NCBI RefSeq assembly: GCF_000422905.1
Contig: NZ_AUGY01000011.1
Coordinates: 98,133 to 162,132 of the forward strand
Direction: 5' to 3'
DNA length: 64,000 nucleotides
From: Paenibacillus alginolyticus DSM 5050 = NBRC 15375
Lineage (GTDB): Bacteria; Bacillota; Bacilli; Paenibacillales; NBRC-103111
Shown here one piece after another: positions 9,499 through 17,829 of this stretch. The notes under the pieces were generated by a model. The model did no database searches. It was given only the letters and a program-made list of their open reading frames with translations, and had not been told where the DNA came from. The stretch's first letter is position 1; each line of letters starts with the position of its first letter. A program made the translations under genes and the position numbers.

Positions 9499-10797
9499 AT
9501 GTCAAAAATTACTTTCTTAGGTGCAGGAAGCACCATTTTCGCAAAAAATGTCTTAGGGGATTGTATGCTCACACCAGCGCTTCAAGGATTTGAATTGGTA
9601 CTGTTTGATATCGATGCGGAGCGTTTGAAGGATTCCGAAAATATGCTCAATAACTTGAAACAGACAATGGGGAGCACGTGTGTCGTTAAAGCCTATTCCG
9701 ACCGTAAGGAAGCCTTACGCGGAGCTGCTTATGTAGTCAATGCCATTCAGGTGGGTGGATACGATCCGTGTACCATTACCGATTTTGAAATTCCGAAAAA
9801 ATACGGTTTACGGCAAACGATCGCGGACACAATCGGTATTGGCGGGATTTTCCGCAATCTGCGTACGATTCCGGTCATGCTTGATTTTGCTAAAGACATA
9901 CAGGAAGTATGCCCGGATGCCTTTTTTCTGAACTATACGAATCCGATGGCTGTGTTGACCAATGTCATGAACACCTACGGCGGTGTCAAAACGGTTGGCT
10001 TGTGCCACAGCGTTCAAGTATGTGTGCCTCACATCTTCGAGCATTTGGGCATGGACCACAGCGGCGTGCAGTGGAAAATTGCAGGCATTAATCATATGGC
10101 ATGGCTGTTGGAAGTCACAAAGGATGGCGTCGATTTATATCCGGAAATCAAACAACGTGCGCGCGAGAAACAAAAAGAGAAGCATGATGATATGGTTCGT
10201 TTTGAAATGATGCTTCGTTTCGGGTATTACATTACGGAGTCATCCGAGCACAATGCGGAATACCATCCGTATTTCATCAAGCGGCAGTATCCGGAACTTG
10301 TAGACAGATTTAATATTCCGCTTGACGAATATCCTCGCCGCTGCGTAAACCAAATCGAGCGTTGGAAAACGATGAGGGAAGAGCTTGTCAGCAATAAAAA
10401 CTTGACGCATAATCGGACGCTTGAATATGCGTCTTACATCTTTGAAGCGATGGAAACGAACAATCCGTTTAAAATCGGCGGAAACGTCATGAACACAGGT
10501 TTGATTACAAACCTGCCGAAGGAAGCTTGCGTAGAGGTACCGTGCCTTGTTGATTCAAGTGGCGTGAATCCGACCTATGTAGGAGATTTGCCTCCGCAAT
10601 GCGCTGCGCTGAACAGAACGAATATCAATACGCAACTGCTTACCATTGAGGCTGCTATGACTGGGAAGAAAGAACATATTTACCATGCTGCCTTACTGGA
10701 TCCGCACACGGCTGCTGAACTGTCTATCGACGATACCGTTGCACTGTGCGACGAACTCATTGAAGCACATGGTAATTGGCTTCCTTCTTTCAAGTAA
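9499..10797 (+). CDS. GH4 family NAD-dependent glycosidase, alpha-galactosidase type
   Basis: A 432-residue GH4 enzyme. It has an N-terminal Rossmann fold (TFLGAGSTIFAKNV, about residues 5-20, then LVLFDID), NYTNPM, and the metal site with C169 and H170 in GLCHSVQ and a histidine in GINHMAWL. GH4 enzymes use NAD+ and a divalent metal in an oxidation-elimination-addition mechanism. The CHSV signature is the one associated with MelA-like alpha-galactosidases and related galacturonidases, not with 6-phospho-glucosidases. The start ATG 9499 follows TTGGAGGAG; an upstream in-frame ATG at 9475 lacks a site. Position after the permeases and presence of GH36 support alpha-galactoside use. An alpha-galacturonidase role (LplD-like) remains possible. 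Confidence 0.85.
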   Translation: MSKITFLGAGSTIFAKNVLGDCMLTPALQGFELVLFDIDAERLKDSENMLNNLKQTMGSTCVVKAYSDRKEALRGAAYVVNAIQVGGYDPCTITDFEIPKKYGLRQTIADTIGIGGIFRNLRTIPVMLDFAKDIQEVCPDAFFLNYTNPMAVLTNVMNTYGGVKTVGLCHSVQVCVPHIFEHLGMDHSGVQWKIAGINHMAWLLEVTKDGVDLYPEIKQRAREKQKEKHDDMVRFEMMLRFGYYITESSEHNAEYHPYFIKRQYPELVDRFNIPLDEYPRRCVNQIERWKTMREELVSNKNLTHNRTLEYASYIFEAMETNNPFKIGGNVMNTGLITNLPKEACVEVPCLVDSSGVNPTYVGDLPPQCAALNRTNINTQLLTIEAAMTGKKEHIYHAALLDPHTAAELSIDDTVALCDELIEAHGNWLPSFK

Positions 10798-10822
10798 AAA
10801 AGGGGGGATTCCCCCTCTTTTT
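10796..10822 (+). terminator. Terminator of the alpha-galactoside operon
   Basis: A near-perfect hairpin AAAAAGGGGGGA / TTCCCCCTCTTTTT directly after the GH4 stop codon, ending in a T run. It closes the transporter-GH4 operon. Confidence 0.85.
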
Positions 10823-11131
10823 ACACGCCAGAATTAATACGTTTTGGGTTATGGAGTAAGCACGTGGGTCAAGAAGTGAGTAAGGCAACTAAAGTTGCTC
10901 ATTTTCACTTCATAGTCCCTGTTCTGCTTGCATAAGCAAGCTTATTAGAATGAATAAGCAAACTGAGCTTGCTTACTCAGTTCTACCTAATCTGCTATCT
11001 TAAAGGACCTAGTCGCAGGCTAGGTTTATCTTGTGTGATGGTATGGAACATGATGGATTTAGTTACAAATAAGAGATGTGAGATTTGAAGTAACTCCCGT
11101 AGATTTGTTTGGTAAGGAGGGGCAAGCAGCC
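10823..11131. other. Structured non-coding gap with several inverted repeats
   Basis: No complete gene. It holds an imperfect hairpin at 10872-10911 (GAAGTGA / TCACTTC with an inner GCAAC / GTTGC), a second group at 10931-10980 (TAAGCAA / TTGCTTA and CTGAG / CTCAG), and ACCTAG / CTAGGT at 11007-11025. The last 69 bases are an open frame that continues into the next gene but has no start codon context; they look like the remnant end of a longer coding region. Confidence 0.5.
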
Positions 11132-13336
11132 ATGAGCAATCCGATAGGACCACTAGCTGAGAATTTGATCCGAAATTCAAATTTTGATGCTGCGAAACAA
11201 CATTGGCTTTATGATGGTGCGTTTACATACAATTCAGGTGATAATGTTATTGCCTACTTGGATCCGGGGGCGTCTTACTTGTCCCAAATCGTAACGGTGC
11301 CTGTCACAGGATATTATAAATTACAGGCCTTATTCAACATGGCTGATGAAACCGGTGCAAAGTTCGGAATCAGATTCCCTGAGGGAAGTGATATCAAAAG
11401 CGGCAACGTACCTAAGAGCAGTGTACCTGTGGCACAGACGCTTAATGGCATATTACTGGAAAAAGGCGCTCTTGTTGAAGTTTACTTCACAGGCATCAAC
11501 GCTAATGACAAATGGGTTGAAATTGACGACTCTTATTTGTTGAGAGACACTGGGAATACGAACCCACTACCTGAACTTGCCAATATCGTCTCCTTTGCGG
11601 TACCGAATCAGGTTGGATTTTCGAGAGTAGATGGAGCAGCTAATAAGGTTTCGTTTAAAGTGACTTATGGAACGAATGTGAAAACGATTGCCCCGCAAAT
11701 CGCCGTTTCAGAGGGCTCTTCCGTTACTCCGTCAACAGGAGAGGTGAAAGACTTTACCCATCCGGTTACCTATACGGTCAAAGGGAAGAACGGCACAACG
11801 CAGCTGTGGACAGTGGAGTGTTCAGCAGCTGACAAAGAAATCACGATTGATTCCTCCAATGGGAAAATCAAAGATGCTTTCAATTGGGCTAAGCCCAAAG
11901 CAAAGTCATATGTAAGAACGGGTAAACAAGGCCTGATTAATAGGGATGAAACCTTTAGAAACTCACCTGAAATTAAGGGTTACATGCCATCCTACTGGGC
12001 TGGGTATGCTCACCGATACGCCTTCTATTCCAGGGATATGGCTCATCAGATGGCGGGCGCCCATCTACTAGGACTGGATCGGGAAAACTTCTCCATGCTG
12101 AAGGCATTTGCTGGAACAGCGAACGAAACACATAAATGGTACCCAGCATGGGCGCTCAATTTCGATGGCTCGATTTTCAAATTGGACTATCGCAACGCAA
12201 ATAGTTTTGTCAGAGAAGTTCCGGCTGTATTCGAGCTTGTTGAAAAAGCCTACAGCATGTATTTATGGACCGGCGACAAGAACTATTTGACCAATGAGAC
12301 GCTTTGGACCTACTACGATAAAGCAGTGACGGATTTTATTGCGCTGCATGACGGGCAAATAAAGAACGGAGTCGCTGAAGGAACAGGAAAAGGCATTTTC
12401 GATGGCGCAGCTTCTTATGATGAACGGAACGGTGAGGCGGTCGTGGAAGCGGGGGATGGAATCGCATCCCAGTATCAAGCGCTGCTTGCTTATGCCAATT
12501 TGTCCAAAGAAAAAGGCGACATGAAAAAGTACCAGGAGTTTAAGGAAAAGGCACGAGCATTTAAAAAATACTTTAACTCGGACTGGGGAGTCAAAGGAAT
12601 TGACTCTGGTTATGTGCGAGGCTATGAAGCGGGCGGCAAAGCTTACAGTAGCTACGGAAGAGAAGCGAGTTGGTTCATGCCGATGAAGCAAATTACAGAG
12701 GCCGGTGAGCGGACTGACCAATTCCTTGGGCTGATCGACAGGATGAGTGAAACGCCGGGACAGGCGCCGGTAAATATCGAAGCCTTCACCTACTTGCCGG
12801 ATACCTTTTTCCCCTATGGAAAAAACGAACTCGGTTGGAAGTGGATGAAGTATGTCATCGACAGGTTAAACGAACCTCATGAGATAAGCAGCCAAGGAAC
12901 AAACGGGGATTATCCGGAAGTCTCTTATACGTTGATCAGCCAAACGGTGGAGGGATTGATGGGAGTGACTCCGAATGCGCCTCAAAACAAGCTGTCTACT
13001 ATATCCCGTTTGCCGCAAGACATTCAGTGGCTGGAACTCAACCATATTTCTTTGGGTGATCACGATGTCTACTTGAGACACGACGGTGCTACAAAGAGTA
13101 CTTTAAGAAACAATTCCGGTACAAAAGGGATCAATTGGGAAGCGCAGTTTGCGGGTTCTTACCGTTATATTCAAGTGAATGGGTCTGCCATACCGGCAGA
13201 AACGAAAACCGTAAACGGGGTTACTATTAGCTACGCGGAAGTCAAAGTACCAATAGGGCAAAGTGTAATTGCAGTACCGTCAAATAAAAAGGGCGGGCAC
13301 GATCAAAATGATCAAGATGATCAAAGTGATCAGTAA
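11132..13336 (+). CDS. Six-hairpin glycosidase-like protein, possibly N-terminally truncated
   Basis: A 734-residue protein. The start is taken as ATG 11132, after AAGGAGGGG. It has a jelly-roll/CBM-like N-terminal segment (ENLIRNSNFDAAKQHW, about 10-150), then a beta-domain of the DUF5018-like kind (about 170-250, with ANIVSFAVPNQ and YTVKGKNGTTQLWTV), then an (alpha/alpha)6 catalytic-type domain (about 270-670). It ends in an acidic Asp/Gln-rich tail. No signal peptide or anchor is visible although the domain layout is that of a secreted protein. The frame stays open upstream to 11063 and encodes the end of what looks like a fibronectin-III/Ig repeat (RFEVTPVDLFGKEG). I read this as a gene that lost its 5' part. 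The specific activity is not recognised. Confidence 0.65.
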   Translation: MSNPIGPLAENLIRNSNFDAAKQHWLYDGAFTYNSGDNVIAYLDPGASYLSQIVTVPVTGYYKLQALFNMADETGAKFGIRFPEGSDIKSGNVPKSSVPVAQTLNGILLEKGALVEVYFTGINANDKWVEIDDSYLLRDTGNTNPLPELANIVSFAVPNQVGFSRVDGAANKVSFKVTYGTNVKTIAPQIAVSEGSSVTPSTGEVKDFTHPVTYTVKGKNGTTQLWTVECSAADKEITIDSSNGKIKDAFNWAKPKAKSYVRTGKQGLINRDETFRNSPEIKGYMPSYWAGYAHRYAFYSRDMAHQMAGAHLLGLDRENFSMLKAFAGTANETHKWYPAWALNFDGSIFKLDYRNANSFVREVPAVFELVEKAYSMYLWTGDKNYLTNETLWTYYDKAVTDFIALHDGQIKNGVAEGTGKGIFDGAASYDERNGEAVVEAGDGIASQYQALLAYANLSKEKGDMKKYQEFKEKARAFKKYFNSDWGVKGIDSGYVRGYEAGGKAYSSYGREASWFMPMKQITEAGERTDQFLGLIDRMSETPGQAPVNIEAFTYLPDTFFPYGKNELGWKWMKYVIDRLNEPHEISSQGTNGDYPEVSYTLISQTVEGLMGVTPNAPQNKLSTISRLPQDIQWLELNHISLGDHDVYLRHDGATKSTLRNNSGTKGINWEAQFAGSYRYIQVNGSAIPAETKTVNGVTISYAEVKVPIGQSVIAVPSNKKGGHDQNDQDDQSDQ

Positions 13337-13372
13337 GCTCGCGGTGAGTGTGTTAACGGTTATCTAAGTATA

Positions 13373-13410
13373 GAAAGCTGCTGATAATTCGTTTATCAGC
13401 AGCTTTTTTG
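13373..13410 (+). terminator. Strong terminator after the six-hairpin gene
   Basis: A stem of about 12 bp, AAAGCTGCTGAT / ATCAGCAGCTTT, with a short loop and a T run. It cleanly ends transcription coming from the left. Confidence 0.88.
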
Positions 13411-13659
13411 GTATGCATGAACAGGAAGCGGTGTCGAGGGAAGAAGCCAGCAGGAATGTTTAGCTATTCAGATTGTAAGAGATCCGCACTCTCCAGTGGG
13501 AGCTGTGGACGTCGTGATGGATCATTTGCAGGATTTGAGAAAAGGAAAGTGTCAGGAGTGTCTAAAGAATTAGACATATTGGCAGGTCGAGTGTCTAAAG
13601 TATTGGAATATGAGACCGTCGATTCCTTCATCCATTTGGCGTGTGAATTGTTGTAGAAT
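13411..13659. other. Non-coding stretch with a decayed reading frame and TGTCTAA palindromes
   Basis: Two frames carry protein-like pieces (HEQEAVSREEASRN in one, then QIVRDPHSPVGAVDVVMDHL in the next) but neither has a start or a ribosome binding site, so this may be a decayed small gene that I cannot identify. Overlapping its end is the 18-bp inverted repeat TGTCTAAAGAATTAGACA (13559-13576), with a second half site TGTCTAA at 13592-13598, 33 bases away. A dispersed 17-bp palindrome follows at 13650. Confidence 0.4.
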
Positions 13660-13666
13660 TTACAAC
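13650..13666. repeat. Dispersed 17-bp palindrome GTTGTA-N5-TACAAC
   Basis: GTTGTAGAATTTACAAC, preceded by GGCGTGTGAATT. The same flank and palindrome recur at 39795-39822, 26 kb away, so this is a dispersed element. It lies over the 3' end of the minus-strand FAD gene (stop at 13660). Confidence 0.7.
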
Positions 13667-14862
13667 ATTGCCTCAGCATACATTGTTTCGATATGCCGTC
13701 GCCCCTCCGCGACCTGAGGATGAAATTGAATCAGCGCTTGTTCGCGAACCGCCCATACATTCCGTATTGCACGCTGCAGCTCCTCATCGGTACCGCTAAC
13801 TCCGCGAAAAGCTGCGATCGAAATTCCTGCAACCGTACCTTGGGCGGCGGCTACCTTCGCGCTTTCAATTCCAGTAATGTTCCCCGCTACGAACAAGCCT
13901 GTAAGCGGTGTTTGCAGCTGGGCGTTGTGGAGCGGGACATGTCCGCCTAATTCAGGTACGAAGCGGAAGGGACATCCGGCTACAGCGGCCAGTTCGGCTA
14001 AAGGATAAAGACTGCCCGCCATGCAGACGAAATCGACGGGAACACTTCGCGTGGAATGAGCCGCGATTTCTCCGTATGGAGACAGATCAGCCAGCTGCAC
14101 GCTCTCGACTTTTTCCTTCCCTTCAATTTGTAGGGCTGCTTTTCGCAGTTGGATCGGGATCCCCCAAATTTTAAAACCGTTCTTCGGGTAAAGACGAAGT
14201 CCCCATGTTTGTAACGGGGAATAACGCATCAAGCCGCTGCCGAGACGAAGAATAGGGGACGGTGCAAGGTGACCGAGACGCAGCATCGACTGCATCACTT
14301 TATGGGGATCTCCTGCATCCGTATTTATGACGTTTTTGGCCGGAAGCACCATGGCGGCAATATCGATGCCAGCTAATTGCAGTTCGCGTGCAATGGCCAT
14401 GGACAGCACATTGATCCCCACAATAATTCCACGCATGCCTACGCGGACCCTATGCACATTCGTCATCACCTGAGCAGCGCCAATGGACATGACACCCGGT
14501 AGCGTCCACCCCGGAATAGGGGCTGCGGTCTCCGCCGCACCTGTAGCAAGCAGGAGTGCAGGCACTTCCCGCACGCCATTCGACGTATAAACGATCCAAC
14601 CTTCTGCCGATTGCTTCATATCGTAAACGGAAACGCCGAGTTCGATAACCACGCCAAGAGACACGGCTTTATACTGAAGTTTGGCTGACTCTTCAATCCC
14701 ATTCCACCATGTCCCGTTAGGTTCTTGATGCAACTGGCCCAGCAGCCTGCCTCCAGGTTTCATGAATTCGTCGACAACCGTTACTTTTAACCCGCGCTCT
14801 GCGCAGGAAATTGCGGCTGACAAACCGGCGGGGCCGGCTCCAACGATAAGTACGTCTGTCAT
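13660..14862 (-). CDS. FAD/NAD(P)-binding dehydrogenase subunit (HcnB / D-hydroxyproline dehydrogenase alpha type)
   Basis: A 400-residue flavoprotein. It has the dinucleotide-binding motif VGAGPAGLSAA near the N-terminus, a GGRLLGQLH segment, a second nucleotide-binding region, and VAGNITGIESAKVAAAQGTVAG near the C-terminus, as in HcnB/SoxA-like subunits of heteromeric amino-acid dehydrogenases. The start is fixed at 14862 because it overlaps the stop of the preceding ferredoxin-like gene in an ATGA quartet and AAGGAG lies upstream. It is third in a minus-strand operon after two small [2Fe-2S] proteins. With the DAO-type protein at 23436 it could form an opine, D-proline or D-hydroxyproline dehydrogenase. 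The substrate is inferred from the racemases nearby. Confidence 0.78.
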   Translation of the reverse strand: MTDVLIVGAGPAGLSAAISCAERGLKVTVVDEFMKPGGRLLGQLHQEPNGTWWNGIEESAKLQYKAVSLGVVIELGVSVYDMKQSAEGWIVYTSNGVREVPALLLATGAAETAAPIPGWTLPGVMSIGAAQVMTNVHRVRVGMRGIIVGINVLSMAIARELQLAGIDIAAMVLPAKNVINTDAGDPHKVMQSMLRLGHLAPSPILRLGSGLMRYSPLQTWGLRLYPKNGFKIWGIPIQLRKAALQIEGKEKVESVQLADLSPYGEIAAHSTRSVPVDFVCMAGSLYPLAELAAVAGCPFRFVPELGGHVPLHNAQLQTPLTGLFVAGNITGIESAKVAAAQGTVAGISIAAFRGVSGTDEELQRAIRNVWAVREQALIQFHPQVAEGRRHIETMYAEAML

Positions 14863-15197
14863 GGAAGATGAGCTCCTTTCTTCAACGGGGAGGGGAGTGA
14901 TTTGCCTGTGCGGACGTCCAACCCATTTGTCAACAGCGTAAGGCACGCCCTTTGTCCGTCAATCCCGTCGACCGTTACACGGCATTCGAAGCAGTGCCCG
15001 ATGTTGCAATAAAAACCACGCGGTGTACGGGTTTCTTCGTGGTAACGAAGCGTGCGAATACCTTGCGCGAGCAGCGCTGCGGCGATCGCTTCTCCCTCAA
15101 ATGCTTCATATTCCTGATCATCAAAACGAAAGGTAATACCTTTTCGTTCGCTCCATTCACCTAGAATAGGGTGGTTCATAATTCGTCCGTAACTCAT
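14859..15197 (-). CDS. [2Fe-2S]-binding small subunit (HcnA-like)
   Basis: A 112-residue ferredoxin-like subunit. It has an N-terminal ubiquitin-like fold with ITFRFDDQEYEAFEGEAIAAALLAQG, and cysteines in GFYCNIGHCFECRVTVDG...QRAC that match the four ligands of a plant-type [2Fe-2S] cluster. Such subunits pass electrons within heteromeric amino-acid or opine dehydrogenases. ATG 15197 has an AGGAG site and overlaps the stop of the upstream BFD-like gene by four bases (ATGA). Its own stop overlaps the FAD subunit start in the same way, so the three genes are translationally coupled. Confidence 0.82.
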   Translation of the reverse strand: MSYGRIMNHPILGEWSERKGITFRFDDQEYEAFEGEAIAAALLAQGIRTLRYHEETRTPRGFYCNIGHCFECRVTVDGIDGQRACLTLLTNGLDVRTGKSLPSPLKKGAHLP

Positions 15198-15466
15198 GAA
15201 TGATCTCCTCCCAAGCTTTGAAAGGAGACAGGTCGGACAGGAGGCTGATGTTTCAGCGGTATTTCATTTGAAAGGGGTGTATCCGATAGTTCCTGTACGA
15301 TCTTATCGACCAATAAGCGGCAGGTGCGTCCACCGCAATAACCCATGCCAGCACGGGTGCGTAGTTTCAATTCACGTGAAGAACAAGGATGCTGTTCGAA
15401 GGTTTCAAGCAAATGCGCAAGGCTTATTTCCTCGCATCGGCAAATAATAACGGATGTCATGTTCAT
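15194..15466 (-). CDS. BFD-like [2Fe-2S]-binding protein
   Basis: A 90-residue protein of the bacterioferritin-associated-ferredoxin (BFD) type. It has CRCEEIS at residues 9-15 and GMGYCGGRTC around residue 40, giving four cysteines in the family arrangement. In related dehydrogenases this module is either fused to the FAD subunit or encoded alone, as here. It is first in the minus-strand three-gene operon; ATG 15466 follows AAAGGA. A sigma-54-type promoter lies 51-67 bases upstream. The role is inferred to be electron transfer from a flavin to an acceptor. Confidence 0.8.
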   Translation of the reverse strand: MNMTSVIICRCEEISLAHLLETFEQHPCSSRELKLRTRAGMGYCGGRTCRLLVDKIVQELSDTPLSNEIPLKHQPPVRPVSFQSLGGDHS

Positions 15467-15516
15467 GGGATTCCTTTCTTTTCGGTTTTAGTGCGATTCC
15501 TTCCTACAGATTTCTA

Positions 15517-15533
15517 GCAAAAATCGCGCCAAT
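15517..15533 (-). promoter_or_regulatory. Sigma-54 (-24/-12) promoter for the dehydrogenase operon
   Basis: Read on the minus strand: TTGGCGCGATTTTTGCTA, that is GG and GC separated by exactly 10 bases, against the consensus TTGGCACG-N4-TTGCT. It points to the 15466 start. It is back to back with the plus-strand sigma-54 promoter at 15563. Confidence 0.75.
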
Positions 15534-15562
15534 CTGATCAGACAAAGGTAAAGCTGGAAATA

Positions 15563-15580
15563 TTGGCACGTAATTTGCTA
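15563..15580 (+). promoter_or_regulatory. Sigma-54 (-24/-12) promoter for the prolidase-family gene
   Basis: TTGGCACGTAATTTGCTA fits the consensus almost perfectly (GG at 15565-15566, GC at 15577-15578, spacing 10). It lies 40 bases before the start codon. A 10-bp palindrome TCTGATCAGA (15533-15542) sits between this and the divergent promoter and could be an activator site. Confidence 0.82.
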
Positions 15581-15619
15581 ATCTAAAGAAGACTGATACG
15601 AAAACGGGAGGGTATAGGT

Positions 15620-16725
15620 ATGAGTTCCATTTATGAATTGAGATTGCACAAACTGCGTGATTACTTGGAGAAAAAGCAAATTGATATCGCCTTGATTACG
15701 AATCCAACGAATATTTATTTTTTTACCGGGTTCCATTCGAATCCGCATGAGCGATTCATGGCGCTTATCGTCGACATGGGCAGCGCCCGTGAAAGCATGA
15801 TTGTTCCCGGCTTGGATTTGGAAGCTGCGCAGCAGCATTCATTTGTTCGCGATTTGATCCCTTGTTCGGACAGCGAGAATCCTTACGCTCTATTGAAAGA
15901 CAAAGTGGGTAGAACTCGCATCGCCACGTTGGGGTTGGAAAAGAAAGCGATCAGCCTTTACAGGGTAGAGCAGCTGCAGGCGTTGTTTCCCGATGTGCAT
16001 TGTACGGATATCGAACCATTTATTATACAAGAGCGGCTGATTAAGTCCGAAGAAGATCTTGTCAGCATCCACCGGGCGGTTGATATTGCCGAAAAAGTGC
16101 TTGAAAGCACTGTGCAAAAAGTTAAAGTGGGCATGATGGAACAGGAGCTTGCAGCTGAACTGGAGTATAAAATGAGGATGTTCGGAGGCGATAAGCCGTC
16201 ATTCGAATCGATCATTTTGACTGGAAAAAGGTCATCCTTGCCTCACGGCAAACCAGGCGCTTATTCGATCCAGGAGAATGATTTTTTGCTCTTCGATTTT
16301 GGTGTTTATGCGGGCGGGTTTTGCTCAGATATTACCCGAAGTTTTTAGTTGGGGAAGGAACCAAAGAGCAGGAAACGATTTATGAAACGGTGTTAGCCGC
16401 GAATCTGGCAGCCATTCAGGCGGTCAAAGTGGGCACGCCATACGGAATCATTGATCAAACGGGGCGAGGTGTCATAGCAGCGAAGGGATATGGCGCTTAT
16501 TTCAATAATCGGATCGGTCACGGCTTAGGTCTGGATGTGCATGAAGATCCTTCAATTAATGGTGAAAACGAGATGCTCATTGAGCCGGGACATGTATTCA
16601 CGATTGAACCGGGCATATACTTGCCGTCGCTTGGCGGCGTTCGAATCGAGGACGATGTGTACGTGCAGCCAAACGGTCAGGTCGAAGTGTTGACCCACTA
16701 TCCAAAGCAATTGCGCAGATTGTAA
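15620..16725 (+). pseudogene. Xaa-Pro peptidase (M24, PepQ/YqhT-like) with a one-base frameshift
   Basis: Two overlapping frames together encode a full-length M24 metallopeptidase of about 368 residues. The first (15620-16348) covers the N-terminal creatinase domain and the start of the pita-bread fold up to DFGVYAGGFCSDITRSF. The second picks up at LVGEGTKEQETIYE and runs to 16725, with IGHGLGLDVHEDPS, TIEPGIY and RIEDDVYV. All five expected metal ligands (D, D, H, E, E) are present across the two frames. The break is a run of five T (16342-16346) followed by TAG; six T would restore the frame. This is either a mutation, a sequencing error or slippage. Prolidases cleave X-Pro/X-Hyp dipeptides, which fits the proline-racemase-type genes nearby. 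It has a sigma-54 promoter and a GGGAGGG ribosome binding site. Confidence 0.82.
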
Positions 16726-16734
16726 AATCGCAAA

Positions 16735-16779
16735 AAGAGGTTGTCCCAGAAGTCATTGATGACTAAGGGGCAACCTCTT
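16735..16779. terminator. Bidirectional terminator between convergent genes
   Basis: A 13-bp stem AAGAGGTTGTCCC (16735-16747) / GGGGCAACCTCTT (16767-16779). It has A-rich sequence on the left and T-rich on the right, so it serves both the prolidase-family gene and the convergent LacI gene. Confidence 0.85.
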
Positions 16780-16781
16780 CT

Positions 16782-17747
16782 TCATACCGCATGTACAGAA
16801 TCACCTTTGACTAGAGTCACATAGATACGTTCGTGGTCGATCTCTTCATCCGCAATCAGTTTTAATAGCTGTTCGGAGGCCAATGCTCCCCATTTTCGCT
16901 TCGAGTAATCAATCGTCGCAAGACGGGGCTCCGTATACTGTGTCAACTCAATATTATCGAAACCGATAATATGAATGTGCGTGCCTATCCTATACTCGGA
17001 TTCCTTGACGGCATTGTATAAGCCGATCGCCATCTCATCGTTCAAGCAGAAGACAGCGACAGGTTCCGTGTATTCCTGAATGATTCGCTCGGCGGCTTCT
17101 TCGCCGGCCGACTTGTTAAAGTCGCCTTGAATCTGCGTATAAGCAATTGGCTGATGACGCTCCACGACCTGACGGACTGCTTGAAGGCGCTGCATCGAGT
17201 CAAACGAGGCTTCAGGCCCCGTTATGACATAGATTTTACGGTGCCCTTTTTCAATCAGATACTCCATAGCTAACGCGGCCCCCGCTTTATTATCGAGCAG
17301 TACTTGATTCACATTCGAATGGTTCAGCTCACGGTCGAGCACAACCAGCTTATGTCCAAGCTCCGCATATTGAAGCAGCTCATCGCTGGAGAAAGAAGAG
17401 TCGAGCACAATGGCGCCGTCAATATTCCGTTCTGGCAGCAGACGGTGGGATTGCGCGCCGCTGCATACGATTAAGTCATAACCCTTTTTATTCAATACTT
17501 CTTTGATCCCCTGCAGCAGTTCCCCGTAGAATGCTCCGTTAAAATCCGTAAGAAAAGCCCCGATAATCTTAGTTTCCCGCTTTTTCAGAGATCTGGCAGC
17601 TGCATTCGGCATGTAATTTAATTCCTTGGCCACGGCCAATATTCGGCTGCTCGTTTCCTTCGTCACTTTGGGGTTCCCGTTTAACGCATAGGATACCGTG
17701 GAGATCGAGACCCCCGCTTTTTTAGCGATATCTTTAATACTAACCAC
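16782..17747 (-). CDS. LacI-family regulator of the GH94 gene
   Basis: A 321-residue LacI repressor. It has HTH SIKDIAKKAGVSISTVSYAL at the N-terminus, the hinge region PNAAARSLKKRET, and a sugar-sensing domain with GAFLTDFNGAFYGELLQGI, CLNDEMAIGLYNAV and IIGFDNIELTQYTEPRL. It starts at GTG 17747 after AGGGGCG. It lies 82 bases downstream of the GH94 phosphorylase gene on the same strand. The twin palindromic sites AATCGAAACGTTTCTATT upstream of that gene have the CG-centred form that LacI proteins of this class bind, so this protein is the likely repressor. The inducer is inferred to be sophorose or a beta-1,2-glucooligosaccharide. Confidence 0.87.
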   Translation of the reverse strand: MVSIKDIAKKAGVSISTVSYALNGNPKVTKETSSRILAVAKELNYMPNAAARSLKKRETKIIGAFLTDFNGAFYGELLQGIKEVLNKKGYDLIVCSGAQSHRLLPERNIDGAIVLDSSFSSDELLQYAELGHKLVVLDRELNHSNVNQVLLDNKAGAALAMEYLIEKGHRKIYVITGPEASFDSMQRLQAVRQVVERHQPIAYTQIQGDFNKSAGEEAAERIIQEYTEPVAVFCLNDEMAIGLYNAVKESEYRIGTHIHIIGFDNIELTQYTEPRLATIDYSKRKWGALASEQLLKLIADEEIDHERIYVTLVKGDSVHAV

Positions 17748-17829
17748 AATAATTCGCCCCTAACGATCGATGCATCATTTCCCTTTACTATACCAATTTA
17801 TCGGTGCCGCCGAAAGATCGCTGATTCCA

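Noticed and set aside
13408..13656. 82-residue open frame after the 13373 terminator
   Set aside because: No ribosome binding site, begins in the terminator tail, runs into the dispersed 17-bp palindrome, and protein-like text lies in other frames.
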